Shown in pieces: positions 22,704 through 34,300 of a stretch of 64,000 nt of DNA. The stretch covers positions 64,364,575 to 64,428,574 of the forward strand of contig OU744725.1 in assembly GCA_916613615.1 (NCBI GenBank). Direction: 5' to 3'. The position numbers and the translations under genes are program-made. Every line of letters starts with the position of its first letter. Positions within the stretch are counted from its first letter, which is position 1. The DNA is from Steromphala cineraria. Its lineage: Eukaryota; Mollusca; Gastropoda; Trochida; Trochidae. Under the pieces are notes generated by a model, which saw only the letters and a program-made list of their open reading frames with translations, was not told the origin of the DNA and did not search any database.

Positions 22704-24641
22704 GCGCATGAATTCCAAGTCATCAAAGTCACCAAAAGTAGGGTTGTGATATATCAAAATGTAGCTGAGATCATTTCGAACAACATAAGTTGGTCCAAAA
22801 ATTCAAAAAAAGCGACGGTTTTCCCAATATTTGATGAAATCGCTTAATCAAGGGGCATAACTCTTACCCACTAAAATTTTCAAAGTTGCAAAAATAGGGT
22901 TGTGACCCATCTAATTGCTCCTGGGACCATCACGAAGAACTTTTATCCATTTCTGAAGACCCAAAAAGTGCCGGTTTTCGCTAATTTGGGCGTAATCGCA
23001 CTTATTCAAGCCCCGTAACCCTTAATGCGCAAGAATTCCAAGTCATCAAAGTCACCAAAAGTAGGGTTGTGATATATCAAAATGTAGCTGAGATCATTTC
23101 GAACAACATAAGTTGGTCCAAAAATTCAAAAAAAGCGACGGTTTTCCCAATATTTGATGAAATCGCTTAATCAAGGGGCATAACTCTTACCCGCTAAAAT
23201 TTTCAAAGTTGCAAAAATAGGGTTGTAACCCATCTAATTGCTCCTGGGACCATCACGAAGAACTTTTATCCATTTCCGAAGACCAAAAAAGTGCCGGTTT
23301 TCGCTAATTTGGGCGTAATCGCACTTATTCAAGCCCCGTAACCCTCAACGCGCAAGAATTCCAAGTCATCAAAGTCACCAAAAGTAGGGTTGTGATATAT
23401 CAAAATGTAGCTGAGATCATTTCGAACGACATAAGTTGGTCCAAAAATTCCAAAAAAGCAACGGTTTTCCAAATATTTGATGAAATCGCTTAATCAAGGG
23501 GCATAACTCTTACCCACTAAAATTTTCAAAGTTGCAAAAATAGGGTTGTGACCCATCTAATTGCTCCTGGGACCATCACGAAGAACTTTTATCCATTTCC
23601 GAAGACCAAAAAAGTGCCGGTTTTCGCTAATTTGGGCGTAATCGCACTTATTCAAGCCCCGTAACCCTTAACGCGCATGAATTCCAAGTCATCAAAGTCA
23701 CCAAAAGTAGGGTTGTGATATATCAAAATGTAGCTGAGATCATTTCGAACAACATAAGTTGGTCCAAAAATTCCAAAAAAGCGACGGTTTTCCCAATATT
23801 TGATGAAATCGCTTAATCAAGGGGCATAACTCTTACCCACTAAAATTTTCAAAGTTGCAAAAATAGGGTTGTGACCCATCTAATTGCTCCTGGGACCATC
23901 ACGAAGAACTTTTATCCATTTCTGAAGACCCAAAAAGTGCCGGTTTTCGCTAATTTGGGCGTAATCGCACTTATTCAAGCCCCGTAACCCTTAATGCGCA
24001 AGAATTCCAAGTCATCAAAGTCACCAAAAGTAGGGTTGTGATATATCAAAATGTAGCTGAGATCATTTCGAACAACATAAGTTGGTCCAAAAATTCCAAA
24101 AAAGCGACGGTTTTCCCAATATTTGATGAAATCGCTTAATCAAGGGGCATAACTCTTACCCGCTAAAATTTTCAAAGTTGCAAAAATAGGGTTGTGACCC
24201 ATCTAATTGCTCCTGGGACCATCACGAAGAACTTTTATCCATTTCCGAAGACCAAAAAAGTGCCGGTTTTCGCTAATTTGGGCGTAATCGCACTTATTCA
24301 AGCCCCGTAACCCTCAACGCGCAAGAATTCCAAGTCATCAAAGTCACCAAAAGTAGGGTTGTGATATATCAAAATGTAGCTGAGATCATTTCAAACGACA
24401 TAAGTTGGTCCAAAAATTCCAAAAAAGCGACGGTTTTCCCGATATTTGATGAAATCGCTTAATCAAGGGGCATAACTCTTACACACTAAAATTTTCAAAG
24501 TTGCAAAAATAGGGTTGTGACCCATCTAATTGCTCCTGGGACCATCACGAAGAACTTTTATCCATTTCCGAAGACCAAAAAAGTGCCGGTTTTCGCTAAT
24601 TTGGGCATAGCACTTATTCAAGCCCGGTAACCCTCAACGCG
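22704..24641 (+). repeat. Three-monomer higher-order block (2 x 969 bp)
   Basis: Markers repeat at exactly 969 bp: GCGCATG at 22704 and 23673, TTCTGAAG at 22951 and 23920, CCGCTAAAAT at 23191 and 24160. Similar TTCTGAAG and TTAATGCGC variants occur earlier near 19.7-19.8 kb, which points to an older related copy. Confidence 0.8.
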
Positions 24642-24903
24642 CAAGAATTCCAAGTCATCAAAGTCACCAAAAGTAGGGTTGTGATATATCAAAATGTAGC
24701 TGAGATCATTTCGAACGACATAAGTTGGTCCAAAAATTCCAAAAAAGCGACGGTTTTCCCAATATTTGATGAAATCGCTTAATCAAGGGGCATAACTCTT
24801 ACCCACTAAAATTTTCAAAGTTGCAAAAATAGGGTTGTGACCCATCTAATTGCTCCTGGGACCATCACGAAGAACTTTTATCCATTTCCGAAGACCCAAA
24901 AAG

Positions 24904-25173
24904 TGCCGGTTTTCGCTAATTTGGGCGTAATCGCACTTATTCAAGCCCCGTAACCCTTAATGCGCAAGAATTCCAAGTCATCAAAGTCACCAAAAGTAGG
25001 GTTGTGATATATCAAAATGTAGCTGAGATCATTTCGAACGACATAAGTTGGTCCAAAAATTCCAAAAAAGCGACGGTTTTCCCAATATTTGATGAAATCG
25101 CTTAATCAAGGGGCATAACTCTTACCCACTAAAATTTTCAAAGTTGCAAAAATAGGGTTGTGACCCATCTAAT
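24904..25173 (+). repeat. Left part (270 bp) of the interrupted satellite monomer
   Basis: A monomer begins at 24904 and is cut after 270 bp. The remaining 53 bp resume at 28346. 270 + 53 = 323, which shows a clean insertion with only the AT pair duplicated. Confidence 0.9.
25172..25173. repeat. Target site duplication, left (AT)
   Basis: The intact satellite reads CTAATTGCTCC here. The left flank ends CTAAT and the right flank starts ATTGCTCC, so AT is the duplicated pair. A TA duplication, as in Tc1/mariner, does not reconstruct the uninterrupted monomer. Confidence 0.75.
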
Positions 25174-25187
25174 AGACCGATCCAGTC
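25174..25187 (+). repeat. Terminal inverted repeat, left (14 bp)
   Basis: AGACCGATCCAGTC is the exact reverse complement of 28330-28343. Similarity falls off immediately inside, so the inverted repeat is short. Confidence 0.9.
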
Positions 25188-25189
25188 TG

Positions 25190-25340
25190 TCAATCAAATC
25201 TCGCGCATGCGTTATATCAGCCAATCAGAGCGGCGATTTCGCTACGCGAATTTTTCAACTTTACTTCCCGGGACAAACAACGCGATAATGGCGGCTCGAT
25301 TATGTTGTTGCAAATAATATTTAAAATGGCGTTCTTTACG
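25190..25340 (+). promoter_or_regulatory. CpG- and GC-richer left subterminal region, possible promoter remnant
   Basis: In contrast to the AT-rich interior, this stretch has CGCGCATGCG, a CCAAT motif at 25221-25227, CCCGGG, and AATGGCGGCTCG reminiscent of a 5' UTR or start region. From the ATG in AATGGCGG the frame reads only M-A-A-R-L-C-C-C-K before a stop, so no protein can be supported. It could be the decayed 5' end of a lost transposase gene or simply conserved transposon end sequence. Confidence 0.25.
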
Positions 25341-25386
25341 ATATTTATGCATCGATATCATGACAGAAGTATTCCTCATTGTGTAG

Positions 25387-25401
25387 GGTAACAAGGTTAC
25401 C
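25387..25401. repeat. Small inverted repeat inside the insertion
   Basis: GGTAAC-AAG-GTTACC, 6-bp perfect arms around 3 bp. No function is assigned. Confidence 0.4.
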
Positions 25402-25674
25402 GTTATCCATCGCTAAAATTGTTGAAAAGGCTCACTACATGGTAAAAAAAACAATCGCTGGTCGGACAAGTGTTCGAAGGTGAGAATTTGCACGAACTAC
25501 GCACTTTTCAAGTCACTCCCATAAACTTTCCACAAGGTGACAGCTCTAAGTGCCCTTTGATAATTTATCTTTGGTACTATATGTTTCTGAATCAACAGTT
25601 CATTGAAGTTGATCGAGATCATTTATAACAATTCTACACGTTGACATTTCGGCAATTATCAAACTTTCGCCATA

Positions 25675-25686
25675 TTGTAAACAAAC
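25675..25686. repeat. Internal inverted repeat, left copy (12 bp)
   Basis: TTGTAAACAAAC is the exact reverse complement of 28045-28056. It lies about 500 bp from the left end; its partner is about 290 bp from the right end. It could be a subterminal transposase-binding repeat or a coincidence of AT-rich sequence. Confidence 0.4.
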
Positions 25687-26578
25687 TATGTTAAACGACT
25701 TGTTGTGCCAAATACGGTGAAATATCCCACTCAAATATAATTAAATATCAAAGAAACTGTCAGACATTGAATATTTAATAAATATAAGCTTTTTCTGCAT
25801 TTCCATTTTACTCATTATGTTCCATAATTATGCCCAAACCCATAAGATTAATGTATGTATACATAACTTTCAAACAGTAGGCTATGTCCCATAACCTTTC
25901 AGGTATTTGATACTAACACAACTTGAAAATAAACTTGCCTGTAAGATAAAACATGGAATATCAATAATGTTCATTTCAAATATTTAAATTTTTCACTTCA
26001 ATGGTTAGATTTATTTCCAAATATTTGATCAATGAAAACCTAGCTATTCAAAACAAACTACTTGATTGCCTCATTGATTAATTGCTGCAAGTCTCAGGGA
26101 ACACCCTGGTTCAAAGTATGAAAGGGATAAAACAAATTCCCTAAGCCTGATATAATGGGATTTTTAGAGAATGCAATGGGATGTTTGAGAAGAAAATTAA
26201 TAGTTTTGATTTTTGCAATGAGACTTTCTCCCCTCATTAGTATTGATAATGGGATATATTGATACCTCAATTGGTAAATATCCCCAAATCCCAGTCCAAA
26301 GTAATCCCTGAAGTCTAGGTATATCAGCTATACAACAATTAACTTTTCTGTCAAAGCTATAACAATAAAATTTTGAATGAGTCAATAACCCAAACTGTTC
26401 AAAACTATCATTTTTAGATGGGGTAAGTTTTAATAGTGACCAAAGATCAGTTAACAAAAGTACATCTGATTTCTATTCTTTATCAATCAAATAAAACTTG
26501 GTGCATATATGTCCATGATTTTTAGGTGTACCAGGGAATACAATAAGACAAACCAAAATAATAAATAAAAAAATAATA

Positions 26579-26596
26579 TTTCACATACATGTGAAA
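26579..26596. repeat. Inverted repeat (hairpin) in the insertion
   Basis: TTTCACAT-AC-ATGTGAAA, perfect 8-bp arms with a 2-bp spacer. No T-run or gene context suggests a terminator. Confidence 0.45.
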
Positions 26597-26605
26597 TCTT
26601 GAAAA

Positions 26606-26653
26606 GACATTTTTTATTGCTGTTGACTCATATGTTACCTGACAATTGTTTTA
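26606..26653 (+). repeat. Internal duplicated segment, copy 1
   Basis: GACATTTTTTATTGCTGTTG followed by ACTCATATGTT and GACAATTGTTTT. It closely resembles 27198-27245 (about 592 bp away), with scattered substitutions. Confidence 0.7.
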
Positions 26654-27017
26654 AATCCAATCCTAATGCATGTTTTTACTTTGGAAACATGAAATGCAAT
26701 ATTTATGTAAAGCAAAGATTAATTTTTTATTTCCAAGATTGATTAATTCCAGGATCCCTGATATTGTGTTATTTTCACACAAAAATATTTTTTTAACAAT
26801 TATATATTAAAAAACTTCATAGTCACTTAATTTATTTGGATCTTTCAGTTTTGAATTCTCTATAATAATTATGTATAGTGATATGTATGTATGGCTGTAA
26901 GCCTTTCTAATTGAATTTTTTTATCATAACCATATTTTCCCAATCTAAATAAATTTGGATCAACAAGTTTTTTTAGAAGCAGGATAAGGCCCTACTGTTT
27001 ATCAACTTGAATGAAAA

Positions 27018-27088
27018 AATATAAGATCTGTTGATATATATTAAAATTTACTTAGATTGATGTCTTCCAGATCTTGAATGAAGCCTGT
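27018..27088 (+). repeat. Internal duplicated segment with ATAAGATCTGTTGAT, copy 1
   Basis: Shares ATAAGATCTGTTGAT, AGATTGAT and TTCCAGATC-TGAATGAA in order with 27311-27370. The spacing is not constant, so both copies have gained or lost bases since they split. Confidence 0.7.
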
Positions 27089-27171
27089 CAAATATATATT
27101 TTTTAATGTCAAATAAAAATCATCCCTGTTACATTCCCATTACAGTAGATGTTTGTGGTTCTAATCTATGC

Positions 27172-27203
27172 CATAAAACATTCATATTTGGCTATAAAGA
27201 CAT
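27172..27203 (+). repeat. Internal duplicated segment with ACATTCATATTTGGC, copy 1
   Basis: CATAAAACATTCATATTTGG then CTATAAAGAC. It matches 27279-27308 at an offset of 107 bp with one or two differences. Together with the neighbouring duplicated segments this shows local rearrangement inside the element. Confidence 0.75.
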
Positions 27204-27245
27204 TTTCTTCTGCTGTTGACTCATATGTTCACTGATAATTGTTTC
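27198..27245 (+). repeat. Internal duplicated segment, copy 2 of 26606-26653
   Basis: GACATTTTCTTCTGCTGTTG followed by ACTCATATGTT and GATAATTGTTT. See the copy at 26606. Confidence 0.7.
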
Positions 27246-27278
27246 TCATCCCATTTTACTGTTTCTTCAAATGTATCT

Positions 27279-27370
27279 CATAGAACATTCATATTTGGCT
27301 ATAAAGACAAAATATAAGATCTGTTGATCTAGATTAACCCAGATTGATATTTTCCAGATCCTGAATGAAA
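27279..27370 (+). repeat. Fused second copies of the ACATTCATATTTGGC and ATAAGATCTGTTGAT segments
   Basis: The second copy of 27172-27203 runs directly into the second copy of 27018-27088. In the first occurrence the two parts are in the opposite order and separated. This is what a tandem array of about 290 bp would give after decay, or the result of a staggered duplication. Minus-strand frames of 64 and 74 codons here (27267-27461, 27464-27688) look non-coding. Confidence 0.6.
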
Positions 27371-28044
27371 TATGACTTTTAAAAAGCAAAACATAAATGA
27401 AAACTTTGATTGTATGTAGTGCAATGATATTTTCTAATGGTGTTTGTGATTCAAAATTCATCTTTAATGATTTATAGATACAGTCAATTGATTTTTGAAG
27501 GTAGACTCATTAACATTTTGGTAGTTAAATTTATTCAAAAGGAAGGTAGCATTTGAAGGAAACGTGAAAATGATTATCATTTTAAGGATATTATAAATTA
27601 CATATACTGGAATAATATTTTGAGAATATTGACTTTTCATGATTATGATATCTGTGTCAATATAAAAAGATGTATCAATAATTAGCATTATAAATATTGT
27701 ATGTCAAAAAAAAAAAATATGGCAACTAGTTTTAAATTTGGTTTCAAGGATTAAAATTCTCGATGTTTTTTTTTCAAAGTTAAGTTCACTGATCTAGATG
27801 TGTAATTTACACACTGAACAACTGGTGAACACTGAGCATATGCGACCATGACCAGCTGATGACAATGACAACTCAACATATTTCAGTAAAAAAGGTTTCT
27901 CGACAAAATATGAAAAAAATTAACTTGTGGATGATTTATGAAATCAAACATCTGGTGGTAAAATGTGTGAGTTATTAATTACCTGGATTGTACGATTATA
28001 ATTTTTTTTTACAAAAGTGAAGGAAATATTCCGAGTTGAAATGC

Positions 28045-28056
28045 GTTTGTTTACAA
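28045..28056. repeat. Internal inverted repeat, right copy (12 bp)
   Basis: GTTTGTTTACAA, the reverse complement of 25675-25686. Confidence 0.4.
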
Positions 28057-28329
28057 AGTGGTCGACGACTTCTCTCGCTCTGGGCATTGATAAAGTGTCA
28101 AAATTACGCTTCATTTGTTGATAAAATGAGATTTATCTAAGCTATAGGTCATATATTGAATGTATTTGTTAGGTAATGTGCGTTATGAACGACATTAGCA
28201 TGAACGCAAGCCAAAAGCTTCGGCTAGTGACATTGTTGAGATACGCTGCCCGGCTCGCCTGAGCTTGAAACTTGTCCCCTCAAATATTTCAACCAATCAC
28301 GTCGCAGGGGGCGGGGCCTAACTGCTCTC

Positions 28330-28343
28330 GACTGGATCGGTCT
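28330..28343 (-). repeat. Terminal inverted repeat, right (14 bp)
   Basis: GACTGGATCGGTCT, exact reverse complement of 25174-25187. A GC-rich stretch (GGGGGCGGGGCC around 28306-28317) lies just inside. Confidence 0.9.
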
Positions 28344-28345
28344 AT
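28344..28345. repeat. Target site duplication, right (AT)
   Basis: The second AT of the duplicated pair. The satellite continues directly as TGCTCCTGGG. Confidence 0.75.
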
Positions 28346-31300
28346 TGCTCCTGGGACCATCACGAAGAACTTTTATCCATTTCCGAAGACCAAAAAAGTG
28401 CCGGTTTTCGCTAATTTGGGCGTAATCGCACTTATTCAAGCCCCGTAACCCTCAACGCGCAAGAATTCCAAGTCATCAAAGTCACCAAAAGTAGGGTTGT
28501 GATATATCAAAATGTAGCTGAGATCATTTCAAACGACATAAGTTGGTCCAAAAATTCCAAAAAAGCGACGGTTTTCCCAATATTTGACGAAATCGCTTAA
28601 TCAAGGGGCATAACTCTTACCCACTAAAATTTTCAAAGTTGCAAAAATAGGTTTGTGACCCATCTAATTGCTCCTGGGACCATCACGAAGAACTTTTATC
28701 CATTTCCGAAGACCAAAAAAGTGCCGGTTTTCGCTAATTTGGGCGTAATCGCACTTATTCAAGCCCGGTAACCCTCAACGCGCAAGAATTCCAAGTCATC
28801 AAAGTCACCAAAAGTAGGGTTGTGATATATCAAAATGTAGCTGAGATCATTTCGAACGACATAAGTTGGTCCAAAAATTCCAAAAAAGCGACGGTTTTCC
28901 CAATATTTGATGAAATCGCTTAATCAAGGGGCATAACTCTTACCCACTAAAATTTTCAAAGTTGCAAAAATAGGGTTGTGACCCATCTAATTGCTCCTGG
29001 GACCATCACGAAGAACTTTTATCCATTTCCGAAGACCAAAAAAGTGCCTGTTTTTCGCTAATTTGGGCGTAATCGCACTTATTCAAGCCCCGTAACCCTC
29101 AACGCGCAAGAATTCCAAGTCATCAAAGTCACCAAAAGTAGGGTTGTGATATATCAAAATGTAGCTGAGATCATTTCGAACGACATAAGTTGGTCCAAAA
29201 ATTCCAAAAAAGCGACGGTTTTCCCAATATTTGATGAAATCGCTTAATCAAGGGGCATAACTCTTACCCACTAAAATTTTCAAAGTTGCAAAAATAGGGT
29301 TGTGACCCATCTAATTGCTCCTGGGACCATCACGAAGAACTTTTATCCATTTCCGAAGACCAAAAAAGTGCCTGTTTTCGCTAATTTGGGCGTAATCGCA
29401 CTTATTCAAGCCCCGTAACCCTCAACGCGCAAGAATTCCAAGTCATCAAAGTCACCAAAAATAGGGTTGTGATATATCAAAATGTAGCTGAGATCATTTC
29501 GAACGACATAAGTTGGTCCAAAAATTCCAAAAAAGCGACGGTTTTCCCAATATTTGATGAAATCGCTTAATCAAGGGGCATAACTCTTACCCACTAAAAT
29601 TTTCAAAGTTGCAAAAATAGGGTTGTGACCCATCTAATTGCTCCTGGGACCATCACAAAGAACTTTTATCCATTTCCGAAGACCAAAAAAGTGCCGGTTT
29701 TCGCTAATTTGGGCGTAATCGCACTTATTCAAGCCCCGTAACCCTCAACGCGCAAGAATTCCAAGTCATCAAAGTCACCAAAAGTAGGGTTATGATATAT
29801 CAAAATGTAGCTGAGATCATTTCGAACGACATAAGTTGGTCCAAAATTCCAAAAAAGCAACGGTTTTCCCAATATTTGATGAAATCGCTTAATCAAGGGG
29901 CATAACTCTTACCCACTAAAATTTTCAAAGTTGCAAAAATAGGGTTGTGACCCATCTAATTGCTCCTGGGACCATCACGAAGAACTTTTATCCATTTCCG
30001 AAGACCAAAAAAGTGCCGGTTTTCGCTAATTTGGGCGTAATCGCACTTATTCAAGCCCCGTAACCCTCAACGCGCAAGAATTCCAAGTCATCAAAGTCAC
30101 CAAAAGTAGGGTTGTGATATATCAAAATGTAGCTGAGATCATTTCGAACGACATAAGTTGGTCCAAAAATTCCAAAAAAGCGACGGTTTTCCCAATATTT
30201 GATGAAATCGCTTAATCAAGGGGCATAACTCTTACCCACTAAAATTTTCAAAGTTGAAAAAATAGGGTTGTGACCCATCTAATTGCTCCTGGGACCATCA
30301 CGAAGAACTTTTATCCATTTCCGAAGACCAAAAAAGTGCCGGTTTTCGCTAATTTGGGCGTAATCGCACTTATTCAAGCCCCGTAACCCTCAACGCGCAA
30401 GAATTCCAAGTCATCAAAGTCACCAAAAGTAGGGTTGTGATATATCAAAATGTAGCTGAGATCATTTCGAACGACATAAGTTGGTCCAAAAATTCCAAAA
30501 AAGCGACGGTTTTCCCAATATTTGATGAAATCGCTTAATCAAGGGGCATAACTCTTACCCACTAAAATTTTCAAAGTTGCAAAAATAGGGTTGTGACCCA
30601 TCTAATTGCTCCTGGGACCATCACGAAGAACTTTTATCCATTTCCGAAGACCAAAAAACTGCCGGTTTTCGCTAATTTGGGCGTAATCGCATTTATTCAA
30701 GCCCCGTAACCCTCAACGCGCAAGAATTCCAAGTCATCAAAGTCACCAAAAGTAGGGTTGTGATATATCAAAATGTAGCTAAAATCATTTCGAACAACAT
30801 AAGTTGGTCCAAAAATTCCAAAAAAGCAACGGTTTTCCCAATATTTGATGAAATCGCTTAATCAAGGGGCATAACTCTTACCCACTAAAATTTTCAAAAT
30901 TGCAAAAATAGGGTTGTGACCCATCTAATTGCTCCTGGGACCATCACGAAGAACTTTTATCCATTTCCGAAGACCAAAAAAGTGCCGGTTTTCGCTAATT
31001 TGGGCGTAATCCACTTATTCAAGCCCCGTAACCCTCAACGCGCAAGAATTCCAAGTCATCAAAGTCACCAAAAGTAGGGTTGTGATATATCAAAATGTAG
31101 CTGAGATCATTTCGAACGACATAAGTTGGTCCAAAAATTCCAAAAAAGCGACGGTTTTCCCAATATTTGATGAAATCGCTTAATCAAGGGGCATAACTCT
31201 TACCCACTAAAATTTTCAAAGTTGCAAAAATAGGGTTGTGACCCATCTAATTGCTCCTGGGACCATCACAAAGAACTTTTATCCATTACCGAAGACCAAA

Positions 31301-34300
31301 AAAGTGCCGGTTTTCGCTAATTTGGGCGTAATCGCACTTATTCAAGCCCCGTAACCCTCAACGCGCAAGAATTCCAAGTCATCAAAGTCACCAAAAGTAG
31401 GGTTGTGATATATCAAAATGTAGCTGAGATCATTTCAAACGACATAAGTTGGTCCAAAAATTCCAAAAAAGCGACGGTTTTCCCAATATTTGACGAAATC
31501 GCTTAATCAAGGGGCATAACTCTTACCCACTAAAATTTTCAAAGTTGCAAAAATAGGGTTGTGACCCATCTAATTGCTCCTGGGACCATCACGAAGAACT
31601 TTTATCCATTTCCGAAGACCAAAAAAGTGCCGGTTTTCGCTAATTTGGGCGTAATCGCACTTATTCAAGCCCGGTAACCCTCAACGCGCAAGAATTCCAA
31701 GTCATCAAAGTCACCAAAAGTAGGGTTGTGATATATCAAAATGTAGCTGAGATCATTTCGAACGACATAAGTTGGTCCAAAAATTCCAAAAAAGCGACGG
31801 TTTTCCCAATATTTGATGAAATCGCTTAATCAAGGGGCATAACTCTTACCCACTAAAATTTTCAAAGTTGCAAAAATAGGGTTGTGACCCATCTAATTGC
31901 TCCTGGGACCATCACGAAGAACTTTTATCCATTTCCGAAGACCAAAAAAGTGCCGGTTTTCGCTAATTTGGGCGTAATCGCACTTATTCAAGCCCCGTAA
32001 CCCTCAACGCGCAAGAATTCCAAGTCATCAAAGTCACCAAAAGTAGGGTTGTGATATATCAAAATGTAGCTGAGATCATTTCGAACGACATAAGTTGGTC
32101 CAAAAATTCCAAAAAAGCGACGGTTTTCCCAATATTTGATGAATTCGCTTAATCAAGGGGCATAACTCTTACCCACTAAAATTTTCAAAGTTGCAAAAAT
32201 AGGGTTGTGACCCATCTAATTGCTCCTGGGACCATCACGAAGAACTTTTATCCATTTCCGAAGACCAAAAAAGTGCCGGTTTTCGCTAATTTGGGCGTAA
32301 TCGCACTTATTCAATCCCCGTAACCCTCAACGCGCAAGAATTCCAAGTCATCAAAGTCACCAAAAGTAGGGTTGTGATATATCAAAATGTAGCTGAGATC
32401 ATTTCGAACGACATAAGTTGGTCCAAAAATTCCAAAAAAGCGACGGTTTTCCCAATATTTGATGAAATCGCTTAATCAAGGGGCATAACTCTTACCCACT
32501 AACATTTTCAAAGTTGCAAAAATAGGGTTGTGACCCATCTAATTGCTCCTGGGACCATCACGAAGAACTTTTATCCATTTCCGAAGACCAAAAAAGTGCC
32601 GGTTTTCGCTAATTTGGGCGTAATCGCACTTATTCAAGCCCCGTAACCCTCAACGCGCAAGAATTCCAAGTCATCAAAGTCACCAAAAATAGGGTTGTGA
32701 TATATCAAAATGTAGCTGAGATCATTTCGAACGACATAAGTTGGTCCAAAAATTCCAAAAAAGCGACGGTTTTCCCAATATTTGATGAAATCGCTTAATC
32801 AAGGGGCATAACTCTTACCCACTAAAATTTTCAAAGTTGCAAAAATAGGGTTGTGACCCATCTAATTGCTCCTGGGACCATCACGAAGAACTTTTATCCA
32901 TTTCCGAAGACCAAAAAAGTGCCGGTTTTCGCTAATTTGGGCGTAATCGCACTTATTCAAGCCCCGTAACCCTCAACGCGCAAGAATTCCAAGTCATCAA
33001 AGTCACCAAAAGTAGGGTTGTGATATATCAAAATGTAGCTGAGATCATTTCGAACGACATAAGTTGGTCCAAAAATTCCAAAAATGCGACGGTTTTCCCA
33101 ATATTTGATGAATTCGCTTAATCAAGGGGCATAACTCTTACCCACTAAAATTTTCAAAGTTGCAAAAATAGGGTTGTGACCCATCTAATTGCTCCTGGGA
33201 CCATCACGAAGAACTTTTATCCATTTCCGAAGACCAAAAAAGTGCCGGTTTTCGCTAATTTGGGCGTAATCGCACTTATTCAAGCCCCGTAACCCTCAAC
33301 GCGCAAGAATTCCAAGTCATCAAAGTCACCAAAAGTAGGGTTGTGATATATCAAAATGTAGCTGAGATCATTTCGAACGACATAAGTTGGTCCAAAAATT
33401 CCAAAAAAGCGACGGTTTTCCCAATATTTGATGAAATCGCTTAATCAAGGGGCATAACTCTTACCCACTAAAATTTTCAAAGTTGCAAAAATAGGGTTGT
33501 GACCCATCTAATTGCTCCTGGGACCATCACAAAGAACTTTTATCCATTTCCGAAGACCAAAAAAGTGCCGGTTTTCGCTAATTTGGGCGTAATCGCACTT
33601 ATTCAAGCCCCGTAACCCTCAACGCGCAAGAATTCCAAGTCATCAAAGTCACCAAAAGTAGGGTTGTGATATATCAAAATGTAGCTGAGATCATTTCGAA
33701 CGACATAAGTTGGTCCAAAAATTCCAAAAAAGCGACGGTTTTCCCAATATTTGATGAAATCGCTTAATCAAGGGGCATAACTCTTACCCACTAAAATTTT
33801 CAAAGTTGCAAAAATAGGGTTGTGACCCATCTAATTGCTCCTGGGACCATCACGAAGAACTTTTATCCATTTCCGAAGACCAAAAAAGTGCCGGTTTTCG
33901 CTAATTTGGGCGTAATCGCACTTATTCAAGCCCCGTAACCCTCAACGCGCAAGAATTCCAAGTCATCAAAGTCACCAAAAGTAGGGTTGTGATATATCAA
34001 AATGTAGCTGAGATCATTTCGAACGACATAAGTTGGTCCAAAAATTCCAAAAAAGCGACGGTTTTCCCAATATTTGATGAAATCGCTTAATCAAGGGGCA
34101 TAACTCTTACCCACTAAAATTTTCAAAGTTGCAAAAATAGGGTTGTGACCCATCTAATTGCTCCTGGGACCATCACGAAGAACTTTTATCCATTTCCGAA
34201 GACCAAAAAAGTGCCGGTTTTCGCTAATTTGGGCGTAATCGCACTTATTCAAGCCCCGTAACCCTCAACGCGCAAGAATTCCAAGTCATCAAAGTCACCA

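Larger units (their letters stand above)
8442..25173 (+). repeat. 323-bp satellite DNA, left array (about 51 monomers)
   Basis: Direct head-to-tail repeats with a 323-bp period; starts such as 8442, 8765, 9088 and 9411 are exactly 323 apart. The monomer runs from TGCCGGTTTTCG to ...GACCAAAAAAG. It has 14 CpGs, an EcoRI site (GAATTC) in most copies, a perfect 10-bp palindrome TGATATATCA and no long open frame. Copies differ mostly by single substitutions, and this left part is more variable than the right array. It contains higher-order blocks of 3, 4 and 5 monomers, listed separately. The last monomer is interrupted by the transposon-like insertion at 25174. I do not recognise the family. Bivalve satellites with monomers near 160 bp are known, but I cannot confirm a match. 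Confidence 0.97.
26100..27000. other. AT-rich interior of the insertion without a recognisable gene
   Basis: This stretch includes a minus-strand frame of 86 codons (26197-26457) that matches no family I know, has no in-frame neighbour and lies in very AT-rich DNA. I judge it non-coding. A hairpin TTTCACAT-AC-ATGTGAAA sits at 26579-26596. Nothing else is supported. Confidence 0.6.
25174..28343. mobile_element. Transposon-like insertion with terminal inverted repeats, non-autonomous (3170 bp)
   Basis: Bounded by perfect 14-bp inverted repeats (AGACCGATCCAGTC) and an AT duplication. The interior is strongly AT-rich, while both outer 100-200 bp are GC-richer with CCAATCA on the plus strand about 45 bp from each end. 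No open frame above 86 codons is seen and no transposase motif is recognisable, so it is either non-autonomous or too degraded to read. The 2-bp AT duplication argues against Tc1/mariner (TA), hAT (8 bp), piggyBac (TTAA) and PIF/Harbinger (3 bp). As far as I recall, ISL2EU-type elements make a 2-bp AT duplication, but assignment needs a database search. Internal partial duplications are listed separately. Confidence 0.85.

Noticed and set aside
26197..26457. 86-codon minus-strand frame inside the insertion as a transposase fragment
   Set aside because: No catalytic or zinc-finger motif is visible and the length is not unusual for AT-rich DNA with random stops.
25172..28345. Tc1/mariner insertion with TA duplication
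   Set aside because: TA on both sides (TAGACC...GGTCTA) is visible, but removing one TA leaves CTAATATTGCTCC, not the satellite CTAATTGCTCC. AT duplication fits exactly.
28224..28439. 71-codon minus-strand frame spanning the transposon end and satellite
   Set aside because: It crosses the insertion boundary, so it cannot be an ancestral gene of either part.
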